Assembly (NCBI GenBank): GCA_017651265.1
Contig: JAGCDO010000014.1
Location: forward strand, 1 to 54,393
DNA length: 54,393 bases
Direction: 5' to 3'
From: Prevotella sp.
GTDB taxonomy: Bacteria > Bacteroidota > Bacteroidia > Bacteroidales > Bacteroidaceae
The position numbers were made by a program, and so were the translations under genes. The notes beneath the pieces are model-generated. The model had not been told where the DNA came from. It ran no database searches and saw only the letters and a program-made list of their open reading frames with translations. Shown piece after piece: positions 24,568 through 33,136 of this stretch (the first letter of the stretch is position 1; every line of letters starts with the position of its first letter).

Positions 24568-25842
24568 CTACTTCTTTTGCGTCATGATATTAAGCACCAT
24601 CTCATCGGTAATGCCCATACCGTCGGCACCAATGGCCGTGAGGTTATGGATGCTCTGGTCAACACTATCGTCAACGATGCCCTCCTCAGACGACACGCAC
24701 TTGCCCTCGATGGATAGCAAGGCTGACAACACGGCGGTGCTCACACTGGATGTGATCTTCAAGGAACAGGCGGGCTTGGCACCATCGCATATCATACCCG
24801 TGAGGTTGGCAATCATATTCTTCACGGCAAAGCAAACGCGCTCGTAGTCGCCACCCATCAGATAGGTAATGCCCACGCTGCTGCCTATCGATGCCACCAC
24901 GCAACCGCAGAGAGCTGATAACCTACCAAGACTCTGTTTGATGTAAATGGCCGTGAGATGACTCAGCATCAGAGCACGGATCAATTCCTCTTCTGTGTTC
25001 TCGTTCTCCTTGGCATATACACATACCGGATTGGTGGCACAGATGCCTTGATTTCCCGAGCCTGAGTTGGACATCACGGGAATCATCGCTCCACCCATAC
25101 GGGCATCACATGCTGATGCTGTGCGAGAAATGATATGACAGAAGATTGAGTTTCCGAAGATTCCTTTCGCCATCGGACGGTCGATGGTTTTACCGAGATT
25201 ATGACCGTAGTTGCCTTTCAACGCCTCACGGGCAGCATTCATATTGTAGGTACGCGTCTCTTCGATGAAACGGATTTCGTCAATGGGAGTCGTTGTGGCA
25301 AAGTCGTAAACCAATCGCATGTTCAAGGCAATCTCAGCATCTTCTTGACCACTCTCTTTCGTTTGGGTATCCATACGCTGACTTGCTGGTTCTATGAAGG
25401 TGGTGTGCCCACCTGAGATAATAGCTCTGGATGACTTCTCGCCTGCGGTAACGGTTATCTCAACGTACAGTTTGTCACAACTTCCGTCTTTAAGACCGAT
25501 ATCGATGCGGTTCTCTGCAATAAACTGTTTACCTTCTTCGAGCGCCTCGGGCGTAAGATCCTTCAATACCTCCAGCTGATAAGCACTCTTACCGATGAGC
25601 GCTCCTAAGGCAATAGCAATAGGCAGACCAATCATTCCTGTTCCTGGAATGCCTACGCCCATGGCGTTCTTCAGGATGTTGGCACTTAACTTGGTCTCAA
25701 TATGCTCCGGACGACAGCCCAGTTGCTCAGTAGCCTTTGCCGTACACAAGGCAACGGACATCGGTTCAGTACAGCCAATAGCGGGAACCACCTCCTGATG
25801 GATAAGAGAGATAATCCGTTTTCGCGTTTCTTTGTCAATCAT
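24568..25842 (-). CDS. cyuA: L-cysteine desulfidase-type protein (UPF0597, CyuA/YhaM family)
   Basis: 424-residue cytoplasmic enzyme of the UPF0597 family, related to the beta chain of bacterial serine dehydratases. Characterised members break down L-cysteine to pyruvate, ammonia and sulfide using an oxygen-sensitive Fe-S cluster. Conserved features seen here are PAIGCTEPMSVAL (Cys at about residue 23), the Gly/Ser-rich PVMSNSGSGNQGICATNPV, and Cys in SALCGCVVASIG and MICDGAKPACSLK, the last probably among the cluster ligands. The gene is monocistronic with a promoter at 25894-25901 and is divergent from lplA. It could instead act on a related amino acid; the family name is secure. Confidence 0.85.
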   Translation of the reverse strand: MIDKETRKRIISLIHQEVVPAIGCTEPMSVALCTAKATEQLGCRPEHIETKLSANILKNAMGVGIPGTGMIGLPIAIALGALIGKSAYQLEVLKDLTPEALEEGKQFIAENRIDIGLKDGSCDKLYVEITVTAGEKSSRAIISGGHTTFIEPASQRMDTQTKESGQEDAEIALNMRLVYDFATTTPIDEIRFIEETRTYNMNAAREALKGNYGHNLGKTIDRPMAKGIFGNSIFCHIISRTASACDARMGGAMIPVMSNSGSGNQGICATNPVCVYAKENENTEEELIRALMLSHLTAIYIKQSLGRLSALCGCVVASIGSSVGITYLMGGDYERVCFAVKNMIANLTGMICDGAKPACSLKITSSVSTAVLSALLSIEGKCVSSEEGIVDDSVDQSIHNLTAIGADGMGITDEMVLNIMTQKK

Positions 25843-25893
25843 GTCGTATTATTTAATTCGTTGATTCAGAATTGTTTTAATAGTTCTTGAGTG

Positions 25894-25901
25894 CAAAGAT
25901 A
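25894..25901 (-). promoter_or_regulatory. Promoter -7 box for cyuA
   Basis: TATCTTTG on the minus strand, about 52 bp before the start at 25842. Confidence 0.6.
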
Positions 25902-25988
25902 ACAAGTTTTTCCGAAACCTGTTTCCTTTTAGGGAAAAAAGACCATAAAAATGATGTGAAAAAAGTTGGGGGATTCATGGATTATTAT

Positions 25989-25996
25989 TAAATTTG
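25989..25996 (+). promoter_or_regulatory. Promoter -7 box for the lplA-gcv operon
   Basis: TAAATTTG, 33 bp before the lplA ATG at 26029. It is the only clear promoter upstream of the six-gene unit. The short leader leaves no room for a glycine riboswitch. Confidence 0.65.
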
Positions 25997-26028
25997 CATG
26001 CAAGAATCCTAAACAATCCGAAAGAGGG

Positions 26029-27030
26029 ATGGTACATATTAGGTTACCCGATGATAAGAACAGACCACTCAGCTTCTATCTGGCTATGGAAGAGTATGTT
26101 GCGCGAAATACCAACATCGCACACGCCTTCTTTATATGGCAAGTGGAGCCCAGCGTGATATTCGGACGGAACCAGCTGATAGAGAACGAGGTGAACATCG
26201 AATACTGTAAAAGGAACGGTGTGAAGATGTACCGCAGGAAAAGCGGAGGCGGCTGCGTATATGCTGATAAGAGTAATATGATGCTGTCGTATATCACGAA
26301 TGGCGACAGCGTGAACTTCACCTACCACAAATATACCACGTTGGTGGTTACCGCCCTTCGGCAACTGGGTATTCCGGCAACAGCCAACGGAAGGAACGAC
26401 ATCCTGATAGATGGGAAGAAAGTGAGCGGAAACGCATTCTACCACCTGGGGCCGCATCAGACCGCTACGGGTAAAGGGAGGAATATCGTACATGGAACGA
26501 TGCTCTACGACACGGAGATGCGGAACATGCTGGGATGTATTACTCCTGATGACGAGAAGCTGCTGAGCAAGGGTGTGAAAAGCGTTCGACAACGCATAAC
26601 CTTGTTAAAGGAATATACCACACTGACACTGGAGGAGATTCGCGAAGCACTCATCCGTTTCGCCTGTAATGAGGAACGAATGCTGACAGCAGAGGAGATA
26701 CAAAGCATCGAGGAGATGGAAAAGGAGTATCTCTCACCGAAGTTCATCTATGGAAATAATCCTCGCTATACGGTGATCAGGAAACAGCGCATTGACAACG
26801 TGGGAACCATCGAGGTGAGAATGGAGGTGAAGAACGGGGTGATCAGGGATTTCGATATGAAAGGCGATTATTTCCTGACAGGCGACCAGAATGAACTGTG
26901 TAGCCTACTGAAGGGAACGGCATTGAACGAAGAGGCGCTGAGGAACGCTATACCCCACTCCATCAGCGATATCATCATGAACTTACAAACAACCGATTTA
27001 ATATCTTTAATCTTAAGCAATGGAGAATAA
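26029..27030 (+). CDS. lplA: Lipoate-protein ligase A
   Basis: 333-residue enzyme that activates lipoate with ATP and attaches it to lipoyl domains, here presumably GcvH, encoded downstream. It shows FFIWQVEPSVIFGRNQLIENEVN, the lipoate-binding YRRKSGGGCVYAD loop and NDILIDGKKVSGNAFYHLG, whose Lys is the conserved catalytic-site lysine. The C-terminal accessory domain (from about residue 240) is present, as in full-length LplA. The ATG at 26029 was preferred because the in-frame codons from 25966 overlap the promoter. Its last 11 bp overlap gcvT, so the two are translationally coupled. Confidence 0.9.
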   Translation: MVHIRLPDDKNRPLSFYLAMEEYVARNTNIAHAFFIWQVEPSVIFGRNQLIENEVNIEYCKRNGVKMYRRKSGGGCVYADKSNMMLSYITNGDSVNFTYHKYTTLVVTALRQLGIPATANGRNDILIDGKKVSGNAFYHLGPHQTATGKGRNIVHGTMLYDTEMRNMLGCITPDDEKLLSKGVKSVRQRITLLKEYTTLTLEEIREALIRFACNEERMLTAEEIQSIEEMEKEYLSPKFIYGNNPRYTVIRKQRIDNVGTIEVRMEVKNGVIRDFDMKGDYFLTGDQNELCSLLKGTALNEEALRNAIPHSISDIIMNLQTTDLISLILSNGE

Positions 27031-28111
27031 AAGAACTTGTCTGTATGACAAACATGTGGCTCTGGGTGCACTAATCTCACCCTTTGGCGGCTTTGACATG
27101 CCGATACAGTATTCGAACATCATTGATGAGCACAACGCCGTAAGACAGCATTGCGGGGTGTTCGATGTGAGTCATATGGGTGAAGTAACCGTCAAGGGTG
27201 CTGAGGCAGAACGCTATGTGAACCACATCTTCACCAATGATGTTACTGGCGCTCCCGACGGACAGATTTATTATGGAATGATGTGTTATGAGAATGGTGG
27301 TACCGTTGACGACCTCTTGGTGTATAAGATGGGCGAACAGGACTACTTCCTGGTGATCAACGCGGCAAACATCGACAAGGACTGGGCATGGATGCAGCAG
27401 CAGGCTAAAGGGTTCGACATTGATTTGCAGAACTGCTCCGACTACTACGGACAGCTTGCTGTGCAAGGTCCTGAATCGGAGGCTGTCGTAGAAGAGGTGC
27501 TCGGACTTTCTTGCAAGGAACTGGTGTTCTACACAGCCAAGACGATGGATGTTGATGGCGAGACCATCATCATCAGTAGGACGGGCTACACCGGTGAGGA
27601 CGGCTTCGAGATCTATGGCTCGCATGCCTTTATCCAGCGCCAGTGGGACAAGCTGATGGAGAGCGGGAGATGTAAGCCCTGCGGACTGGGTTGTAGGGAT
27701 ACGCTGCGCTTCGAGGTGGGTCTGCCGCTTTATGGCGACGAGTTGTCTGACGAGATTTCACCGGTCATGGCTGGCTTATCGATGTTCTGCAAACTCGATA
27801 AGGAGGAGTTCATCGGTAAGGAGGCATTAGCCCAGCAGAAAGCTGAAGGTGTGAAGCAACGCGTGATTGGTATTGAATTGAAAGACAAGGCTATACCCCG
27901 TCATGGTTATAGTGTTTTATACCAAGGCGAGAAGGTGGGTGAAGTAACGACAGGCTACAATTCCATCTCTACAGGAAAGAGCGTTTGCATGGCATTGGTT
28001 GACACGGCTCATGCTAAATTAGGTACTGAACTGGAGATCCAGATCCGCAAGAAGACCTTCCCGGGTGTAGTGGTGAAGAAGAAATTCTACGAGAAGAGAT
28101 ATAAGAAATAA
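27020..28111 (+). CDS. gcvT: Glycine cleavage system T protein (aminomethyltransferase)
   Basis: 363 residues. Transfers the methylene group from aminomethyl-lipoyl-GcvH to tetrahydrofolate, releasing ammonia. Family segments include HNAVRQHCGVFDVSHMGEVTVKG, the conserved GPD/folate-binding part YFLVINAANIDKDWAWM, and SRTGYTGEDGFEIYG with the C-terminal GEVTTGYNSISTGKSVCMALV. It overlaps the end of lplA by 11 bp. Its final codons and stop are the beginning of the heptad array at 28103, so the C-terminal KRYKK may be partly array-derived. Confidence 0.95.
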   Translation: MENKRTCLYDKHVALGALISPFGGFDMPIQYSNIIDEHNAVRQHCGVFDVSHMGEVTVKGAEAERYVNHIFTNDVTGAPDGQIYYGMMCYENGGTVDDLLVYKMGEQDYFLVINAANIDKDWAWMQQQAKGFDIDLQNCSDYYGQLAVQGPESEAVVEEVLGLSCKELVFYTAKTMDVDGETIIISRTGYTGEDGFEIYGSHAFIQRQWDKLMESGRCKPCGLGCRDTLRFEVGLPLYGDELSDEISPVMAGLSMFCKLDKEEFIGKEALAQQKAEGVKQRVIGIELKDKAIPRHGYSVLYQGEKVGEVTTGYNSISTGKSVCMALVDTAHAKLGTELEIQIRKKTFPGVVVKKKFYEKRYKK

Positions 28112-28250
28112 GAAGCAAGAAGCAAGAAATAAGAAGCAAGAAATAAGAAGCAAGAAGCAAGAGATATGTAATAAGATACAAGTGAAAATATCCAATGCCT
28201 ATATAATAGTGGTATTCTCTTGCTACTAACCTCTTGCCTCTTGCTTCTAA
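28103..28250. repeat. Heptad-arm element, copy 1 (gcvT-gcvH)
   Basis: Left arm: nine tandem heptads of AAGAAGC/AAGAAAT ending in AAGAGAT (28103-28165), starting inside the gcvT stop region. Core of about 50 bp. Right arm: CTCTTGC, TACTAAC, CTCTTGC, CTCTTGC, TTCTAA (28217-28250), which is the reverse complement of the left arm. The core and arm ends are nearly identical to copy 2 at 28664-28818, with four differences in about 65 bp. As RNA the arms could fold into a long hairpin between two cistrons. Confidence 0.9.
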
Positions 28251-28287
28251 TTAATGAGCAACGCGAAATTTATTAAATAAAACAACT

Positions 28288-28665
28288 ATGGCAAAAGTAA
28301 TTGAAGGACTCTATTATTCTGAGAGTCATGAGTATGTGAAAGTGGATGGTGACTTCGGTTTCATCGGTATTACCGACTATGCGCAGAACGCATTGGGTAA
28401 TGTGGTGTATGTGGATATGCCTGAGGTGGATGATGAGGTGACTGCAGGTGAGGAATTCGGTGCTGTAGAGAGCGTGAAAGCTGCCAGCGACCTGATTTCA
28501 CCGGTAAGCGGTACGGTGGTGGAGATCAATGAAGCACTCGAGGATCAGCCGGAACTGGTGAACGAGGATGCTTACGCCAACTGGATCATCAAGGTGGAAC
28601 TGAGCGACAAGGGTGATCTCGACAACCTGATGGATGCTGCCGCTTACGAAGAGTTTACTAAATAA
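28288..28665 (+). CDS. gcvH: Glycine cleavage system H protein
   Basis: 125-residue lipoyl carrier that shuttles the aminomethyl group between GcvP, GcvT and Lpd. The lipoylation site is Lys64 in GAVESVKAASDLISPVSG, the classic H-protein motif; HEYVKVDGDFGFIGITDYAQNALG precedes it. It is flanked on both sides by the two copies of the heptad-arm element, the second starting in its stop codon. LplA from the same operon probably modifies it. Confidence 0.96.
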   Translation: MAKVIEGLYYSESHEYVKVDGDFGFIGITDYAQNALGNVVYVDMPEVDDEVTAGEEFGAVESVKAASDLISPVSGTVVEINEALEDQPELVNEDAYANWIIKVELSDKGDLDNLMDAAAYEEFTK

Positions 28666-28818
28666 GAAGTAAGAAGCAAGAAGTAAGAAGCAAGAAGCAA
28701 GAAGTAAGAAGCAAGAAGTAAGAAGCAAGAGATATGTGATAAGATACAAGTGACTATATCCAATGCTTATATAATAGTGGTATTCTCTTGCTTCTTGCCT
28801 CTTGCCTCTTGATTCTAA
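28664..28818. repeat. Heptad-arm element, copy 2 (gcvH-gcvPA)
   Basis: Left arm: ten tandem heptads of AAGAAGC/AAGAAGT ending in AAGAGAT (28664-28733), starting with the last two bases of the gcvH TAA stop. Core 28734-28784. Right arm: CTCTTGC, TTCTTGC, CTCTTGC, CTCTTGA, TTCTAA (28785-28818). AGAAGCAAGAGA can pair with TCTCTTGCTTCT across the core. It is a close copy of the element at 28103-28250. Confidence 0.9.
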
Positions 28819-28833
28819 AAATCAATTAACATT

Positions 28834-30162
28834 ATGAACCACAAGTATTTCCCGCATACCGAGGAGGAAATCCAGCAGATGCTCAAGGTGGCAGGGGTTG
28901 ACTCATTAGACGGACTCTATGCGGATGTGCCTGAGGATATTCGCTTCAAAGGCGACTACGAGATCGCTGATGCGATGAGTGAGCTGGAAATCCGTCAGTT
29001 CTTCAACACCTTGGGGATGATGAACGATCAGCTGACGTGCTTTGCCGGCGGTGGTGTATATGATCATTATACGCCTTCGGTGATTCCCAGTATCGTGGAG
29101 CGCTCTGAGTTTCTGACCAGCTATACACCGTATCAGGCAGAGATCTCTCAGGGTACGCTGCACTATATCTTCGAGTATCAGAGTATGATGGCGGAGCTTA
29201 CCGGTATGGATGTGTCGAATGCATCGATGTACGACGGGGCTACTGCTACTGCCGAGGCGGTGATGATGGCTTTTGCTGCAGGAAAGAAATGCACGAAGGT
29301 ATTAGTAAGCGACACCATCGACCCGAAGGTGCGACGCGTGATTGATACCTATGCAAAGTTCCATGGTATTGAGATCGTGAGTATCCAAGCTAAGGAGGGG
29401 GTGACCGACAAGGCGGATATGGAACAGAAGCTTGCTGAGGGTGGCGTGGCTGGCGTAGTGGTACAGATGCCGAACTATTATGGTATCGTGGAGGACTATA
29501 CCGGCTTTGCTGATGCAATCCATGAGCAGAAGGGGTTGTTCATCATGAACAGCATTGCTGCTGATCTGGCGGTACTGAAATCGCCTAAGGAATGGGGCGC
29601 TGACATTGCAGCTGGCGACGGACAGAGTTTAGGTATCCCCATGACATTCGGCGGACCGTCGGTGGGCTATCTGTGCTGCACGGAGAAGCTCATCAGGAAG
29701 ATGCCAGGAAGAATCGTGGGTATGACGAAGGATAGTCGTGAACAGCGTGCATTCGTTCTGACGCTTCAGGCTCGTGAACAGCATATCCGCAGACAGAAGG
29801 CTACTTCGAACATCTGCTCGAATCAGAGTCTGATGGCTTTGTTCGTTACCATCTACCTCTCTCTGATGGGTAAAGAGGGCATGAAGGAAGCTGCTGAGCA
29901 GTCGTATGCCGGTGCTCACTATCTGTGCGACAAGCTCATAGAGACGGGGTTGTTCAAACGTACATTCAACCAGCCGTTTTTCAATGAGTTCTGCGTTACC
30001 TATGAAGGGGATGTGGATGCACTACAGAAGAAATGCATGGAACTGGGCTATCTCGCCGGTGTGAAAATCGATGCGCACACGGTGATGTTTGCCGTTACTG
30101 AAAAACGTACCAAAGAGGACATCGACGATCTGGTAGAAATCATCAAGGAGGGCAAGAAATGA
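28834..30162 (+). CDS. gcvPA: Glycine dehydrogenase (decarboxylating) subunit 1
   Basis: 442-residue N-terminal half of the split P-protein. With GcvPB it decarboxylates glycine and loads the aminomethyl group on the GcvH lipoate. It starts MNHKYFPHTEEEIQQML like other GcvPA and contains YTPYQAEISQGTLHYIFEYQSMMAELTGMDVSNASMYDGATA, typical of the family. It has no catalytic PLP-lysine, as expected for subunit 1. The start follows the heptad-arm element by 15 bp, and the end overlaps gcvPB by 4 bp. Confidence 0.95.
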   Translation: MNHKYFPHTEEEIQQMLKVAGVDSLDGLYADVPEDIRFKGDYEIADAMSELEIRQFFNTLGMMNDQLTCFAGGGVYDHYTPSVIPSIVERSEFLTSYTPYQAEISQGTLHYIFEYQSMMAELTGMDVSNASMYDGATATAEAVMMAFAAGKKCTKVLVSDTIDPKVRRVIDTYAKFHGIEIVSIQAKEGVTDKADMEQKLAEGGVAGVVVQMPNYYGIVEDYTGFADAIHEQKGLFIMNSIAADLAVLKSPKEWGADIAAGDGQSLGIPMTFGGPSVGYLCCTEKLIRKMPGRIVGMTKDSREQRAFVLTLQAREQHIRRQKATSNICSNQSLMALFVTIYLSLMGKEGMKEAAEQSYAGAHYLCDKLIETGLFKRTFNQPFFNEFCVTYEGDVDALQKKCMELGYLAGVKIDAHTVMFAVTEKRTKEDIDDLVEIIKEGKK

Positions 30163-31730
30163 ACGTTTTTGATAAGCCAAATGAGCAGAATGATGTTAAC
30201 ATCAATTCTGCCATGGCGAAAAAAGGTGGGATGAAATCCAATAACAGATTATATGGTAACCTGATCTTCGAACTGTCGAAAGAGGGTCGTAGGGGCTATT
30301 CATTGCCTCAGAACAGATATGGAATCTACTCCGTAGAGGAACTGCCGGATGCACTGAAACGAAAGGAAGAGGCGCAGTTGCCCGAATGTGATGAGATGAC
30401 TGTGGTGCGCCATTATACGAACCATAGTGCGAACAATTTCGGTGTGAACAACGGCTTCTATCCCTTAGGTAGCTGTACGATGAAGTATAACCCGGTGATC
30501 AACGAGGAGATTGCGGCCATGAAGGAGTTCGCTGAGCTTCATCCATTACAGCCTGCTGAGACGTGCCAGGGCGCCCTTGAGGTGTACTACTGTGTGCAGC
30601 AGGCGCTGGCGGAACTGGCAGGACTGAGTGAGTTTACGCTCAATCCTTGTGCCGGAGCGCATGGGGAGCTCACAGGACTGATGATTATCCGCGCCTATCA
30701 TGAGAGTCGGGGTGACAATCAACGTACGAAGGTAATCGTTCCTGACTCGGCGCATGGCACGAATCCGGCTTCGGCAGCGGTATGCGGACTGGATATCTTA
30801 GAGGTGAAGAGTACGGATAAGGGACTGGTGGATCTGCCTGACCTCATCGCACTGATTGAGCAGCACGGACCGGAGATTGCGGGAATGATGATGACAAACC
30901 CGAATACCTTAGGTTTGTTCGAGAAGGATATTCCTGAGATTGCCAAGAGGATACATGACTGCGGCGGACTGATGTATTACGACGGGGCGAACCTGAACCC
31001 GATGCTGGGCGCTTGTCGTCCTGGTGATATGGGCTTCGACGTGATGCACATCAACCTGCACAAGACGTTCTCCACACCGCATGGTGGTGGTGGACCAGGT
31101 AGCGGTCCTATTGGTGTTCGTAAAGGACTGGAGCCCTTCCTCCCCACTCCACGCGTGATTCTGAATGAGGAGGAGAGTATGTTGACCGTTGAGACGGATA
31201 ACGACCAGTCGTTGGGAAGCATCGGCTCGTTCTTCGGGAACTTCGGTGTGATTCTTCGTGCCTTCACCTATATCCTCTCTATGGGCAAACAGAACATCAA
31301 GATGGTGGGACCGTTGGCCACGCTGAATGCGAACTATATCAAGGAGAGTCTGAAGGATGTGTACGAACTGCCGATTGGCGGACTGTGCAAGCATGAGTTT
31401 GTGTTCGACGGACTGAAGGATAAGTCAACTGGCGTAACCACCATGGATGTGGCCAAACGGTTGCTCGACTATGGCTATCATGCGCCTACCATCTATTTCC
31501 CGCTGCTCTTCCACGAGAGTCTGATGATTGAGCCGACGGAGAATGAGAGTAGGGAAACCATCGACGGATTTATCCAGGTGATGCGGAAGATTGCGCAGGA
31601 GGCAAAGGAGAATCCTGAACTGGTGAAGAGCGCACCGCATAACACGCCCATCGGACGGGTGGATGATGTGCTGGCTGCCAAGCATCCCGTGGTGACCTTC
31701 CGTCAAATGAAATACGAGGAACAGGCATGA
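30159..31730 (+). CDS. gcvPB: Glycine dehydrogenase (decarboxylating) subunit 2
   Basis: 523-residue PLP-binding half of the split P-protein. The cofactor lysine is about residue 302 in MHINLHKTFSTPHGGGGPG. Other family segments are NNGFYPLGSCTMKYNPVINEE, CAGAHGELTGLMIIRAYH and VPDSAHGTNPASA. A 4-bp overlap (ATGA) with gcvPA and with lpdA indicates translational coupling. The first 25 residues or so (rich in Asn) precede the conserved part; a later start is possible but the ATG at 30159 gives the coupled overlap. Confidence 0.95.
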   Translation: MNVFDKPNEQNDVNINSAMAKKGGMKSNNRLYGNLIFELSKEGRRGYSLPQNRYGIYSVEELPDALKRKEEAQLPECDEMTVVRHYTNHSANNFGVNNGFYPLGSCTMKYNPVINEEIAAMKEFAELHPLQPAETCQGALEVYYCVQQALAELAGLSEFTLNPCAGAHGELTGLMIIRAYHESRGDNQRTKVIVPDSAHGTNPASAAVCGLDILEVKSTDKGLVDLPDLIALIEQHGPEIAGMMMTNPNTLGLFEKDIPEIAKRIHDCGGLMYYDGANLNPMLGACRPGDMGFDVMHINLHKTFSTPHGGGGPGSGPIGVRKGLEPFLPTPRVILNEEESMLTVETDNDQSLGSIGSFFGNFGVILRAFTYILSMGKQNIKMVGPLATLNANYIKESLKDVYELPIGGLCKHEFVFDGLKDKSTGVTTMDVAKRLLDYGYHAPTIYFPLLFHESLMIEPTENESRETIDGFIQVMRKIAQEAKENPELVKSAPHNTPIGRVDDVLAAKHPVVTFRQMKYEEQA

Positions 31731-33037
31731 AGGAGCTGATTATCATCGGTAGCGGACCAGGTGGCTACAGAACGGCTGCGTATGCCGCAAGGATGGGTAT
31801 TCATACCACCATCTTCGAAGATAAGGAGGCTGGCGGAACTTGTCTGAACTGCGGATGTATCCCTACCAAAACACTCTGTCATGAGGCGGAGATAGTCGAC
31901 ATTTTGAAGAATAAGGGGTTTGATGTTGTCGACTTCTCCGCAATCATGACACGAAAGAATGCGGTGATTGAACAGCTGCGTTCGGGTGTGGAAACGGTGC
32001 TGCAAGGTGAGAACATCTCGTTTGTGAAAGCGCATGCGGCATTCAAGGATGCGAATACAGTGGTGGCTGACGGTCAGGAATATACGGCCGACAGAATCAT
32101 CATTGCCACTGGGTCGCATGCAAAGATGCTGCCCATCGAAGGGATTGACCAGCCTCATGTCATGACTTCCACCGAATTGCTGAACATCACCGAGGTGCCT
32201 AAACGGTTGTGTATCGTAGGTGCCGGGGTGATCGGCATGGAGATGGCTTCGGTGTTCAATAGCTTAGGAAGTGAAGTGACGGTCATCGAGTTCCTCAAGG
32301 AGTGTCTGCCGATGGTTGACAGTGATATCGCCAAACGTCTTCGTCAGACAATTGCCAAACGGGGCGTCACCTTCTTCATGCAGAGTGGTGTAAAACGTAT
32401 CAATGGCAACACGGTGTTCTTCGAACGGAAAGGGAAAGAGGAACAGTTGGAGGCAGATATCATCCTCATCGCTACAGGACGTGGGGCCAACGTGGATGGT
32501 CTTGGATTGGAGAATACGGGCGTGAACTTCTCTCCCAAAGGAATAGAGGTGAATGAGAACATGCAGACCAACATCCCGCATATCTATGCCATTGGCGACG
32601 TGAATGCAAGAATGATGTTGGCTCATGCGGCTACCTTCCAGGGAATGAAGGCCGTGAACCACATGCTGGGCATTGAGGATGAGATTAACTTGGACATGAT
32701 GCCTGCGGCCATCTTTACGAAGCCTGAGGCGGCTTGTATGGGATTGTCTGAAGATCAATGCAAAGAGAAAGGGATAAGTTTCCTGTGTAAGAAGGGATTC
32801 TATCGTGCCAATGGTAAGGCATTAGCAATGGATGAGACCGACGGCTTACTCAAGCTGATGACTGATGAGAACGGATTGATACTCGGCTGTCATGTGTTCG
32901 GTGCCCACGCAGCGGATATCGTACAGGAAGTGAGTGTGCTGATGTGCAAACATACCAACGTTCACGAACTGGCACAGATGGTGCATATACATCCCACACT
33001 CAGTGAGATTCTTTCGGATACGGCGATGATGTTCTGA
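31727..33037 (+). CDS. lpdA: Dihydrolipoyl dehydrogenase
   Basis: 436-residue flavoprotein that reoxidises the lipoyl arm of GcvH with NAD+. It has the FAD motif IIIGSGPGGYRTA at the N-terminus, the redox disulfide Cys39/Cys44 in GGTCLNCGCIPTK, the NAD-binding CIVGAGVIGMEMASVFNSLG, and the C-terminal catalytic His-Glu region HIHPTLSE. It is slightly short for the family (about 450-475). An additional Cys42 sits between the redox cysteines, where Val is more usual. As last gene of the operon it is probably dedicated to glycine cleavage. Confidence 0.94.
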   Translation: MKELIIIGSGPGGYRTAAYAARMGIHTTIFEDKEAGGTCLNCGCIPTKTLCHEAEIVDILKNKGFDVVDFSAIMTRKNAVIEQLRSGVETVLQGENISFVKAHAAFKDANTVVADGQEYTADRIIIATGSHAKMLPIEGIDQPHVMTSTELLNITEVPKRLCIVGAGVIGMEMASVFNSLGSEVTVIEFLKECLPMVDSDIAKRLRQTIAKRGVTFFMQSGVKRINGNTVFFERKGKEEQLEADIILIATGRGANVDGLGLENTGVNFSPKGIEVNENMQTNIPHIYAIGDVNARMMLAHAATFQGMKAVNHMLGIEDEINLDMMPAAIFTKPEAACMGLSEDQCKEKGISFLCKKGFYRANGKALAMDETDGLLKLMTDENGLILGCHVFGAHAADIVQEVSVLMCKHTNVHELAQMVHIHPTLSEILSDTAMMF

Positions 33038-33056
33038 GAAGAATTGAAGAATTGAA

Positions 33057-33098
33057 TTGAAGATTAAAGATTAAAGATAAAACATTAAACATTAAAAA
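33057..33098. repeat. TTAAAGA-type heptad array after lpdA
   Basis: Six tandem heptads: TTGAAGA, TTAAAGA, TTAAAGA, TAAAACA, TTAAACA, TTAAAAA. A further TTGAAGA lies at 33044-33050, so the array starts within a few bases of the lpdA stop (33035-33037). It runs into the terminator. Confidence 0.8.
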
Positions 33099-33134
33099 AA
33101 TAAGGATTAAGAAAGCTCTTAATCCTTATTTTTT
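33095..33134. terminator. Bidirectional terminator between lpdA and atpG
   Basis: 17-bp stem AAAAAATAAGGATTAAG / CTTAATCCTTATTTTTT (33095-33111 with 33118-33134), AAAGCT loop. The A and T tails suit termination on both strands, for the gcv operon and the atp operon. Confidence 0.9.
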
Positions 33135-33136
33135 GA

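Noticed and set aside
25997-26028. Glycine riboswitch before the lplA-gcv operon
   Set aside because: The leader from the predicted promoter is only about 25-30 nt, too short for a glycine aptamer, and no typical aptamer core is visible further up.
28103-28818. Heptad arrays as CRISPR or coding sequence
   Set aside because: The units are contiguous with no spacers. Frames through them give low-complexity peptides without support.
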